Shown here: positions 1-5,728 of the stretch, piece after piece
Layout: the number at the start of each line of letters is the position of its first letter
Numbering within the stretch: position 1 is the stretch's first letter
NCBI GenBank assembly: GCA_013816725.1
Contig: JACDEA010000153.1
Location: 1-5,972 of the forward strand
Origin: Actinomycetota bacterium
GTDB taxonomy: Bacteria > Actinomycetota > Acidimicrobiia > Acidimicrobiales > JACDEA01
DNA length: 5,972 bases
Direction of reading: 5' to 3'
Translations under genes and position numbers: made by a program
Notes under the pieces: model-generated
What the model was told of the DNA's origin: nothing
Databases searched by the model: none
Seen by the model: the letters and a program-made list of their open reading frames with translations, nothing else

Positions 1-538
1 GGCTGCCGCCGTAGCCGTAGGCCGAGGACTTGATCGGGACGAACGCTGTCGGGTGCAGGCCGAAGGCGTCGGCGTACTGGGCGGCCACACCGTCGGCGTC
101 GCGCACGAGGTTGGTGACCTCGTAGAAGAAATCAGCGGCGCCGACCGGGGGCAGCTGCGCGTCCGCGCTCACCACGAGCCGCAATCCGTGACCGCCCGTC
201 GCTTCGGGATCGAGGAACGCCTGGCCGCCCTCGACGGCGACCTTGTGCCCTCGCTCGACGAACCGCAACACCAGCTCGTCGACGTCACCACTGGCCGCGC
301 CGGCGGCGAAGAGATGCGCGCCGCCTCGCCGGGCCAAGGCGTCGGCGACGGGGCCGGCTCCGTCGGGCGCGAGGAACTCAACCCAGCCGTCGGCAAAGCG
401 GTAGCGCGCCCGGCGGGCGCCGAGCGCGGCGACAACGTCGTCGCCGTCGTGTTCGGCGCCGAGCAGGCGCTCCCAACGGGCCGCCGTGCCGGCGATGTCG
501 GGGGTGGCGACCTGGATGCGATCGATACGGGTGAGCAC
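1..538 (-). CDS. VOC (glyoxalase-fold) family protein, 3' end beyond the left edge
   Basis: The visible 179 residues begin VLTRIDRIQVATPDIAG. This is the first beta strand and helix of a vicinal-oxygen-chelate module. A first module spans about residues 4-60 (ending WVEFLAPDG). A GGAHLFAAG strand at 73-81 and a GGHGLRLVV strand at 115-123 follow. A further module begins at about 137 (FFYEVTNLVRDADG) and is cut by the window edge, so two or more modules are likely. VOC proteins include glyoxalases, epimerases, ring-cleaving dioxygenases and resistance proteins; the substrate here cannot be named. The usual metal-binding His of the first strand (family pattern IDHI) is Arg7 here (IDRI), so a metal site in this module may be lost. 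The start is GTG at 538-536, because no ATG or other start that fits the module lies upstream in frame. It has no clear Shine-Dalgarno site, and a CAGACT hexamer sits 7 nt upstream, which suits a leaderless mRNA. It diverges from the dehydrogenase across 18 bp. Confidence 0.82.
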   Translation of the reverse strand, partial: MLTRIDRIQVATPDIAGTAARWERLLGAEHDGDDVVAALGARRARYRFADGWVEFLAPDGAGPVADALARRGGAHLFAAGAASGDVDELVLRFVERGHKVAVEGGQAFLDPEATGGHGLRLVVSADAQLPPVGAADFFYEVTNLVRDADGVAAQYADAFGLHPTAFVPIKSSAYGYGGS

Positions 539-541
539 GTC

Positions 542-547
542 GGTGAG
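542..547 (+). promoter_or_regulatory. Ribosome binding site that fixes the dehydrogenase start
   Basis: GGTGAG ends 9 nt before ATG 557 and is the only Shine-Dalgarno-like match near the domain start. It supports 557 over the much longer open frame that begins at 53. Confidence 0.5.
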
Positions 548-551
548 TCTG
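546..551 (-). promoter_or_regulatory. Candidate -10 hexamer for a leaderless VOC transcript
   Basis: On the minus strand CAGACT ends exactly 7 nt before the GTG start at 538. It differs from the TAnnnT actinobacterial -10 consensus, and from the TAGACT seen at 5693, only in its first base. The 7-nt gap would put the transcription start at the first base of GTG, i.e. a leaderless mRNA. No convincing -35 is visible, and the upstream part would lie inside the dehydrogenase coding sequence. Inference from one hexamer only. Confidence 0.3.
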
Positions 552-556
552 CCAGC

Positions 557-1660
557 ATGGCGTCCGTGGCAACGGCCCGGGCACTCGTGCTGGAGGCACC
601 CCGCCGGCTGGTGCCGCACCAGTTCCCCATCCCCGAACCACAGCCGGACGGCGCGGTGCTGCGCGTCGACGCGTGCGGGCTGTGCGGGACCGACCACGAG
701 CTGTACACCGGAACGCTGCCGCTGGGCTTTCCGTTCATCCCCGGCCACGAGACGGTCGGCGTCATCGAGGCCATCGGTGCCGACGCCGCGCTCGAGTGGC
801 GCGTCGCCGTCGGCGATCGTGTCGCGGTCGAGCCGCTGCGGTCGTGCGGCGCGTGCGACGGCTGCCGGGCCGGCGCCTACGGGCGCTGCACTCGACACGG
901 CTTGGGCGACGGCTACGGAATGATCAGCGTCGACCGCGACCCCGCGCTTTGGGGCGGCTACGCGACGCACCACTACCTCGGGCCCGGGACGATGCTCCAC
1001 CGCGTGCCCGCCGGGATAGACCCCGTGGAGGCCACGTTGTTCAACCCCATCGGCGCCGGCGTGCGATGGGGCGTCACCGTCCCCGGTGCCCGTCCCGGCG
1101 GGGTCGTGGCCGTGCTGGGCCCGGGGATCCGCGGGCTGGCCGCGCTGGTGGCCATCAAGGAGGCGGGGGCCGCCTTCGTCGTCGTCACCGGCTACGGCGA
1201 GCGCGACGCGGCGCGGCTCGAACTGGCCCGCCGTTTCGGCGCCGACCTCACCGTCGACGTCGCCGTCGAGGATCCCGCTGTGGCGCTCAAGAAGGCCACT
1301 GGTGGCCTGGCCGAGCTGGTGGTCGACGTGACGGCTCGGGCCCCCGCGGCGTTGGGCCAGGCGGTGGCCATGGCCCGACCGGGCGGGACCATCGTGGTCG
1401 CCGGCACGCGCGGGTTCGGCGCCGGCACCCCGGGTTTCGAGTCCGACCTGGTGGTGTTCAAGGAGCTGCGGATCCAAGGCGCACTGGGCGTCGACGCGCC
1501 GTCGTACGACCGCGCCTTCGAGCTACTCGTGTCGGGGAAGTACCCCTTCGCCGATGTGCCGCGTGCCGTCGCCGACCTGACCTCGGCCGAGGACCTGATC
1601 CTGCTCATGGCCGGTGAAGCGGGCGTGGCCCCGCCGATCCACGCCGTCGTCGTCCCCTAG
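557..1660 (+). CDS. Zinc-dependent medium-chain alcohol dehydrogenase family protein
   Basis: This 367-residue protein has the length and order of the MDR (Tdh/AdhP-like, COG1063) family: an N-terminal GroES-like catalytic domain, then a Rossmann domain from about residue 180. It should oxidise an alcohol or reduce a carbonyl using NAD(P) in the cytoplasm; the substrate is unknown. Catalytic-zinc ligands seen are Cys43 (CGLCGTD) and His64-Glu65 (PGHE). The structural-zinc cysteines are 97, 100, 103 and 111, the classical spacing. The nucleotide loop is GPGIRG at 188-193. The region that usually supplies the third catalytic-zinc ligand (Cys or Glu, often EPL) reads FNPIG with Asn163. The second Rossmann strand ends VVVTGY without the acidic residue typical of NAD-specific enzymes, so cofactor choice is open. 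I chose ATG 557 because the domain begins there and GGTGAG lies at 542-547, 9 nt upstream. The frame is also open back to 53, but that part is antisense to the VOC gene. tldD follows after 14 bp, so co-transcription is plausible. Confidence 0.92.
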   Translation: MASVATARALVLEAPRRLVPHQFPIPEPQPDGAVLRVDACGLCGTDHELYTGTLPLGFPFIPGHETVGVIEAIGADAALEWRVAVGDRVAVEPLRSCGACDGCRAGAYGRCTRHGLGDGYGMISVDRDPALWGGYATHHYLGPGTMLHRVPAGIDPVEATLFNPIGAGVRWGVTVPGARPGGVVAVLGPGIRGLAALVAIKEAGAAFVVVTGYGERDAARLELARRFGADLTVDVAVEDPAVALKKATGGLAELVVDVTARAPAALGQAVAMARPGGTIVVAGTRGFGAGTPGFESDLVVFKELRIQGALGVDAPSYDRAFELLVSGKYPFADVPRAVADLTSAEDLILLMAGEAGVAPPIHAVVVP

Positions 1661-1668
1661 TGTCCCCG

Positions 1669-1676
1669 ACTTAAGT
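1669..1676. repeat. AT-rich 8-bp palindrome over the tldD start
   Basis: ACTTAAGT is a perfect palindrome that covers the in-frame TAA and the first two bases of the GTG start of tldD. It is one of very few AT-rich spots in this GC-rich region. It could help open the start site for a leaderless or coupled ribosome or be a small operator, but eight bases can arise by chance. A TAGTGT hexamer matching TAnnnT lies at 1658-1663 but is 11 nt from the start, somewhat far for a leaderless transcript. Confidence 0.2.
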
Positions 1677-3114
1677 GTTCGACTACGCAGACGACGCGGT
1701 GCAGGGCGCGCTGGACGCCGGGGCGACCTACGCCGACGCGCGGGTCGTCGTTCGCCGCACCGAGGCATTGAACTGCCTCAACGAAATGATCGAGGGCTTC
1801 AACTACTCCGAGGAGGGCGGCGTCGGGGTGCGGGCGCTGATCGGCTCGTCGTGGGGTTTCTTCGCCACCCAAGACATCACCACAGCAGCGGCGCGCGCCG
1901 CCGGGCGGCGCGCCGCTGACATCGCCCGCGCCTCGGCCCTGGTCGCCGGTCCTGCGATCGAGATGGCTGATGTCCCGGTCGCCCAGACCCACTGGGAAAG
2001 CGGCCACCTGGAGGATCCCTTCGCGGTGTCGTTGGGCGAGAAGGCCGACATGCTCGTCGCGCTCACGGCCGCGACCAAGAGCGTGACCGGTGTCGCGCTG
2101 GCCCGGGCCAACCTCACGTTCTGGGACACCGAGAAGTGGTTCGTCTCGAGCCAGGGGTCGCGCATCAGTCAGCACATCGTCGAGTCCGGTGGCGGAATGG
2201 GCGCGACCGCGGTCGGCGACGACGAGTCGCAGGTGCGGTCGTATCCACAGTCGTTTGGGCAGTTCAACGTCGGCGGGTACGAGATCGTTCGTGCGTTCGA
2301 CCTGCCGGGGCACGCCACGCGCATCGGCGAGGAGGCCGTCGCCCTCTTGCATGCACCAGCGTGCCCGGCGGCCACCACCGACCTCATTCTCGAGAGCAGC
2401 CAGCTGGCGTTGCAGATCCACGAATCGGTCGGCCACGCCATCGAACTCGATCGGATCCTCGGATGGGAGGCGGCGTACGCGGGCACGTCGTTCCTCGAAC
2501 TTCCACAACTCGGCACGATGCGCTACGGCAGCGAGCTGATGAACATCACCGCCGACGCCACGTTGCCCGGCGCGCTCGGAAGCTTCGGGTACGACGACGA
2601 AGGCACGCCGGCCCAGCGCGTCGACATCGTGCGCGACGGGACATGGGTCGGCGTTCTGTCGGGCCGCGACTCCGCCGCCGTGGCCGGGCTCCCACCAGGT
2701 GGGATGGTCCGGGCCGACGGTTACGCGCGCCTCCCGATGGTGCGGATGACCAACGTCGGGTTGTTGCCCGGCGACTCGTCGCTCGAGCAGATGATCGCCG
2801 ACACCAACGACGGGATCTACATGTCGACGAACCGCTCCTGGTCGATCGACGACAAGCGCCTCAACTTCCAGTTCGGTTGTGAGATCGCCTGGGAGATCAA
2901 GAACGGCGCCCGCACCCGAATGCTGCGCAACCCCACGTACACCGGGATCACGCCGCAATTCTGGGGATCGCTCGACCGCATCGCCGGCGAGGAGGAGTGG
3001 GTCTTCTGGGGCACGCCGAACTGCGGCAAGGGCCAGCCCAACCAGACCGGTCACACCGGCCACCCGGCGGCCCCGGCGCGGTTCAGGAACGTGCGGGTGG
3101 GGGTAACCGGATGA
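1675..3114 (+). CDS. tldD: Metalloprotease TldD, catalytic subunit
   Basis: The 479-residue protein is full length for TldD (E. coli TldD is about 481). TldD pairs with TldE (PmbA) in a cytoplasmic heterodimeric zinc protease that cleaves unfolded or modified peptides. Known roles include microcin B17 maturation and CcdA antitoxin degradation. The N-terminal domain begins with the typical AGATYADARVVVRR (15-28) and a glycine-rich EEGGVGVRALIGSSWGF stretch (46-62). The zinc-binding helix is HESVGH at 249-254 (HExxxH: His249, Glu250, His254). The C-terminal Cys ligand is Cys450 in PNCGKGQP. The family block DDEGTPAQRVDIVRDGTWVG is at 307-326. All expected catalytic residues are present, so the enzyme should be active. 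The GTG at 1675 is the earliest possible start because TAA precedes it in frame. It has no visible Shine-Dalgarno site, so it is leaderless or translated by coupling from the dehydrogenase 14 bp upstream. It overlaps tldE by 4 bp. A long open frame antisense to it is not considered real. Confidence 0.95.
   Translation: MFDYADDAVQGALDAGATYADARVVVRRTEALNCLNEMIEGFNYSEEGGVGVRALIGSSWGFFATQDITTAAARAAGRRAADIARASALVAGPAIEMADVPVAQTHWESGHLEDPFAVSLGEKADMLVALTAATKSVTGVALARANLTFWDTEKWFVSSQGSRISQHIVESGGGMGATAVGDDESQVRSYPQSFGQFNVGGYEIVRAFDLPGHATRIGEEAVALLHAPACPAATTDLILESSQLALQIHESVGHAIELDRILGWEAAYAGTSFLELPQLGTMRYGSELMNITADATLPGALGSFGYDDEGTPAQRVDIVRDGTWVGVLSGRDSAAVAGLPPGGMVRADGYARLPMVRMTNVGLLPGDSSLEQMIADTNDGIYMSTNRSWSIDDKRLNFQFGCEIAWEIKNGARTRMLRNPTYTGITPQFWGSLDRIAGEEEWVFWGTPNCGKGQPNQTGHTGHPAAPARFRNVRVGVTG
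1886..1918. repeat. Strong GC inverted repeat inside tldD
   Basis: Two nested inverted repeats share this segment. The outer one pairs 1886-1896 with 1908-1918 (11 bp, perfect, 11-nt loop). The inner one pairs 1893-1902 with 1904-1913 (10-bp arms, 1-base centre). They overlap, so only one can form at a time. The codons spell an Ala/Arg-rich helix (AAARAAGRRAAD), so codon bias on a helix may explain it. A stable mRNA hairpin early in tldD is expected from the pairing. Confidence 0.5.
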
Positions 3115-4457
3115 CGGTGAGCGGCGCGGTTGCTCCCGGCGACCTGGCCGAGCGCGTGCTCGACATGGTCGACGGTCGGGCCGACGCCCAGGTGCGCGCC
3201 GGTGCCGGCGAGTCGGCGCTGACCCGGTTCGCCAACTCGTTCATCCACCAGAACGTGGCGGAGTATCGCGCCTCCGTCGGGCTGAACGTGAGCGTCGACG
3301 GCCGATCAGCCAGCGTGGCGACGACGCGGGTGGACGACGACGCGCTGCGCCGACTGGTCGACGCCACGCTGGCCGCGGCGCGCCTCCGGCCGGTCGACGA
3401 CGAGTGGCCGGGCTTGGCTCCGCCGGCGCCGGTGCCCGCTGTCGACCACTACGACGCCACCACCGCGACGGCGACACCAGGCGAGCGAGCGGCCGTCGTC
3501 AAGGACTTCGTCGACGCCGGCGCCGGCCTCGAGGCGGCGGGGTTCTGCTCCACCTCGTCGCGCGAGTACGCCTACGCCAACACCGCGGGCCAGCGGGCGG
3601 GCGGCCGTGCCACCGACGCCGCGTTCGAAGGCATCCATCAGCTCGTTCCCGGCCTGGCCGCGGGACAGTCGACGCGCTCGAGCATCCGGCTGGCCGACAT
3701 CGACGGCGTCGCTCTCGGGCGTCAAGCCGCAGCGACGGCGCGGGCGGCCGCCGATCCCGTCGACCTCGATCCGGGCGACTACGAGGTGGTCCTCCAGAAC
3801 GAGTGCGTGGCGACGATCGCGGTGTTCCTCGGGTTCGACAGCTTCAACGCCAAGACCTACCTCGACGGACAGTCATGCGTGCGGCTCAACGAGGCGCAGT
3901 TCGACGACGTCGTGAACATTTGGGACGACGCCACCGATCCGAGGGCGATCGGCGTGGCGTATGACGCCGAGGGCACACCGAAGCGCCGAGTCGACCTCGT
4001 GCGCGACGGCGTTTCGGTGGGGCTCGCCCATGACCGCCGCACGGCGCGCAGGGCGGACGGGGAGTCGACGGGCCACGCGGTGCCGGGCGGCGAGACATGG
4101 GGCGCCTACCCGGAGAACCTCTTTATGGCCGGCGGCGACGCCAGCGTCGAAGACCTCATCGGCGGGCTTGACCGGGGGCTGCTGGTGAGCGAGCTGAACT
4201 ACTGCCGCGTGCTGGATCCCAAGACGATGGTCATCACCGGCCTCACCCGTAACGGCACCTTCGTGGTCGAAGACGGCAAGATCGCCCGCCCGATCCGCAA
4301 CCTCCGGTTCACGCAGTCGTTCCGCGACGCGCTCGGCCCGGGGAACGTCCGCCGGCTCGGCGCCGCCCGGTTCGCGGCGTCGAACGAGGACGAGGTGGCC
4401 CACGTCCCCTCCGTGCACCTGGGCCGCTGGCACTTCACCGGCGGCGCGCGCGGTTAG
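3111..4457 (+). CDS. tldE: Metalloprotease subunit TldE (PmbA), non-catalytic partner of TldD
   Basis: This 448-residue protein is the second member of the TldD/PmbA pair and the usual length for TldE. Diagnostic blocks are ALTRFANSFIHQNV (36-49), EYAYANTAGQRAG (152-164), AEGTPKRRVDLVRDGVSVG (286-304), GLTRNGTFVVEDGKI (377-391) and the C-terminal VPSVHLGRWHFTG (432-444). The place where TldD has HExxxH reads NECVATI at about 230-236, with no His pair, as is normal for the inactive subunit. In characterised pairs TldE is needed for the assembled protease, and the active site lies in TldD. ATG 3111 overlaps the tldD stop as ATGA. GGTGGGGG at 3096-3103 with a 7-nt spacer can serve as ribosome binding site, and translation is probably coupled. 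The frame is open further upstream (from 2997), but that lies inside tldD. The stop overlaps the stop of the convergent LLM gene. Confidence 0.94.
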   Translation: MTVSGAVAPGDLAERVLDMVDGRADAQVRAGAGESALTRFANSFIHQNVAEYRASVGLNVSVDGRSASVATTRVDDDALRRLVDATLAAARLRPVDDEWPGLAPPAPVPAVDHYDATTATATPGERAAVVKDFVDAGAGLEAAGFCSTSSREYAYANTAGQRAGGRATDAAFEGIHQLVPGLAAGQSTRSSIRLADIDGVALGRQAAATARAAADPVDLDPGDYEVVLQNECVATIAVFLGFDSFNAKTYLDGQSCVRLNEAQFDDVVNIWDDATDPRAIGVAYDAEGTPKRRVDLVRDGVSVGLAHDRRTARRADGESTGHAVPGGETWGAYPENLFMAGGDASVEDLIGGLDRGLLVSELNYCRVLDPKTMVITGLTRNGTFVVEDGKIARPIRNLRFTQSFRDALGPGNVRRLGAARFAASNEDEVAHVPSVHLGRWHFTGGARG

Positions 4458-5443
4458 GCGGGGTCGGGCGCGGCGGCCTCGAGGGTCTGCTGCACGATCT
4501 CCAGGCGATCGGCACCCCACGGCAGCGGGAAGATGATCGGCACGTCGACGCCGTTGTGCCGATAGGCGTCAACGGTGGCCCGCACGTGTTGCGCGTCGCC
4601 CATGACGTCGATGCCGTCGATCATGGCGTCGCTCACCGCCGCCAGCGCGCCGTCACGGTCGCGCGCCGCGTGGCGCTCGCGAACCGCAGCGACCGACTCG
4701 CCGTAGCCGGCCCGGGCGAAGTTGTTGGCGTAGGCGTCGACCACGGCGTAGGAGAAGAGGTCACGTCGAGCCAGGTCGACGCCGGCAGCGCGGTCGCACA
4801 CGCCGACGTGCACGTAGCTGTAGATGGTGGCGTCGCCGCCTTTGCGAACCTGCTCGACCGACCACGGCACGTGCGTCGCCGGCAGGTAGTTGAGCAACAC
4901 GCCGTCGGCCACCTCGCCGGCCAGGCGGAGCATGCCTTCGTTGAGCGCGCCGATGACGATCTTGGGCCTGCGGTCGCCAAGCCGCACGCCCAGTTGGAAG
5001 CGCGACACGTTGTAGAAGTCGCCCTCGTGGTCGACCCGTTCGCCTGAGAGGCAGGCCCGGAGCAGCGAGACGAACTCGCGGACCTGGGCCAGCGGCCGGT
5101 CGCCGTAGTGAGCGCCGTGCCACCGGCCGGCGACAACCGGCGAGGAGATTCCGACGCCGAGGAAGACGTCGCGGTCCGGCGCCATGGCCTGAAGCGTGGC
5201 CCCGGCCATGGCCAGCAGCGGCGGCGTTCGCAGCTGCAACGCCAGGACGCCGGTCCCGAGACCGAGCGTCGGCGCGACGACGCCCACGGCGGACAGCAGC
5301 GAGAATGCCTCGGGGCCGGTGACCTCCGCCGTCCAGAACGACGAGTAACCGAGCCCTTCGGCGCGGGCGGCGACGTCGAGCGCCGCGCTCGGCCCCAGCG
5401 CCTGGAGCGAGGCAAATGTGACTCCTACCGGTCCCGACGCCAC
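4454..5443 (-). CDS. LLM-class (luciferase-like) oxidoreductase, probably F420-dependent
   Basis: Starting at GTG 5443 this gives 329 residues; ATG 5479 would add 12. The fold is the bacterial-luciferase TIM barrel. Strand 1 is GPVGVTFASLQ, followed by AARAEGLGYSSFWTAE, the VVAPTLGLGTGVLALQLRTP strand-loop, and PDRDVFLGVGISSPV. The family block WHGAHYGDRPLAQVREFV is followed by GERVDHEGDFYNVSRFQLG, then PKIVIGAL and LAGEVADGVLLNYLP. Actinobacterial members commonly use coenzyme F420 for hydride transfer on small molecules, and some use FMN. The cofactor and substrate cannot be read here. I prefer GTG 5443 because it falls just before strand 1 and a TACCGT hexamer lies exactly 7 nt upstream (leaderless fit). 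ATG 5479 has no Shine-Dalgarno site and collides with the ATG of the divergent small gene. It is convergent with tldE, and the stop codons overlap by 4 bp, so no separate terminator lies between them. Confidence 0.9.
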   Translation of the reverse strand: MASGPVGVTFASLQALGPSAALDVAARAEGLGYSSFWTAEVTGPEAFSLLSAVGVVAPTLGLGTGVLALQLRTPPLLAMAGATLQAMAPDRDVFLGVGISSPVVAGRWHGAHYGDRPLAQVREFVSLLRACLSGERVDHEGDFYNVSRFQLGVRLGDRRPKIVIGALNEGMLRLAGEVADGVLLNYLPATHVPWSVEQVRKGGDATIYSYVHVGVCDRAAGVDLARRDLFSYAVVDAYANNFARAGYGESVAAVRERHAARDRDGALAAVSDAMIDGIDVMGDAQHVRATVDAYRHNGVDVPIIFPLPWGADRLEIVQQTLEAAAPDPA

Positions 5444-5450
5444 GCGGTGC

Positions 5451-5456
5451 ACGGTA
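5451..5456 (-). promoter_or_regulatory. Candidate -10 for a leaderless LLM oxidoreductase transcript
   Basis: TACCGT on the minus strand fits TAnnnT and ends 7 nt before GTG 5443. The opposite strand shows TAGCTG at 5455-5460, a one-mismatch -10-like hexamer pointing to the small gene. The two elements overlap by two bases and may form a bidirectional promoter. No clear -35 is visible for either direction. Confidence 0.35.
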
Positions 5457-5477
5457 GCTGTGCCACGATGCCTGGCC

Positions 5478-5663
5478 ATGGACGAGCAGCAGACAGCCGC
5501 CCTCTCGAAGTCCAGCTACGAAGCACGGGTCGCCCTGTTCGACGCGATCCGTGACCGGGCCGGGGGCGCGACGTCGGCCCAGCTGGCCAACCTGGCCGAG
5601 GCGTGGGCCTGGCTGACGTCGCCCGGGCAGAGCCACGGCGGCGGACCCAGTCGCAGCAACTGA
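5478..5663 (+). CDS. Small uncharacterised protein, 61 residues
   Basis: I cannot assign a function. The protein begins MDEQQTAALSKSSYEARVAL. It has two probable amphipathic helices (about 6-29 and 33-47), a Trp pair in EAWAWLTSP (41-49), and a Gly/Ser-rich basic tail. There is no signal peptide, membrane segment or Cys, so it should be a small soluble cytoplasmic protein. Small helical proteins with a 'TSAQLANLAEAWAWL'-like segment look familiar to me from actinobacterial genomes, but I cannot confirm a family. ATG 5478 shares CATG with the alternative LLM start on the other strand. A GTG in frame at 5418 would extend it into the LLM N-terminus and is less likely. There is no Shine-Dalgarno site, and a TAGCTG hexamer at 5455-5460 would give a leader of roughly 11 nt. 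The helical, charged composition argues for a real gene despite its size. Confidence 0.65.
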   Translation: MDEQQTAALSKSSYEARVALFDAIRDRAGGATSAQLANLAEAWAWLTSPGQSHGGGPSRSN

Positions 5664-5677
5664 GGCGCGACCGGGCC

Positions 5678-5692
5678 CGGGCCATCGGCCCG
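5678..5692. terminator. GC stem-loop between the small gene and the collagen-like ORF
   Basis: CGGGCC at 5678-5683 and GGCCCG at 5687-5692 are a perfect 6-bp inverted repeat with a 3-nt loop (ATC), 14 nt after the stop of the small gene. No T-tract follows; instead the TAGACT -10 begins at the next base. It may act as a weak terminator, or as an operator in the spacer of the downstream promoter. Confidence 0.35.
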
Positions 5693-5698
5693 TAGACT
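5693..5698 (+). promoter_or_regulatory. -10 element for the collagen-like ORF
   Basis: TAGACT fits the actinobacterial TAnnnT -10 well. It predicts a transcription start near 5705 and a leader of about 24 nt holding a good ribosome binding site. The -35 region at about 5670 (ACCGGG) is not a recognisable TTGACA, so an extended or activator-dependent promoter is possible. Confidence 0.5.
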
Positions 5699-5716
5699 TG
5701 GCGGTCGGCGAAACGA

Positions 5717-5722
5717 GAGGAG
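5717..5722 (+). promoter_or_regulatory. Strong ribosome binding site for the collagen-like ORF
   Basis: GAGGAG lies within GAGAGGAG, 6 nt before GTG 5729. It is the best Shine-Dalgarno match in the window and decides that start. Confidence 0.7.
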
Positions 5723-5728
5723 CACGGC

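Noticed and set aside
53..556. N-terminal extension of the dehydrogenase back to 53
   Set aside because: This stretch is antisense to the VOC gene, whose protein shows recognisable VOC motifs. The dehydrogenase domain and a ribosome site both point to 557.
673..1617. 314-codon plus-strand frame inside the dehydrogenase
   Set aside because: Arg-rich shadow of the real frame with no domain features.
1657..3063. A 468-codon open frame on the minus strand across nearly all of tldD
   Set aside because: It is antisense to a clearly conserved TldD, its translation is low-complexity Arg/Gly/Val/Asp-rich with no recognisable domain, and long antisense frames are expected from the G/C third-position bias.
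557..4457. A ribosomal peptide biosynthesis cluster around tldDE
   Set aside because: No precursor peptide, modifying enzyme or exporter is visible, and tldDE are common housekeeping genes, so the claim is not supported in this window.
3873..4520. 215-codon minus-strand frame across the tldE end
   Set aside because: Antisense to conserved TldE blocks and overlapping the LLM gene, with no recognisable motif.
5468..5554. 28-codon ORF from ATG 5468, placed 7 nt after TAGCTG (leaderless spacing)
   Set aside because: It overlaps the better 61-codon frame, its product is an Arg/Pro-rich shadow, and the hexamer does not fully match TAnnnT.
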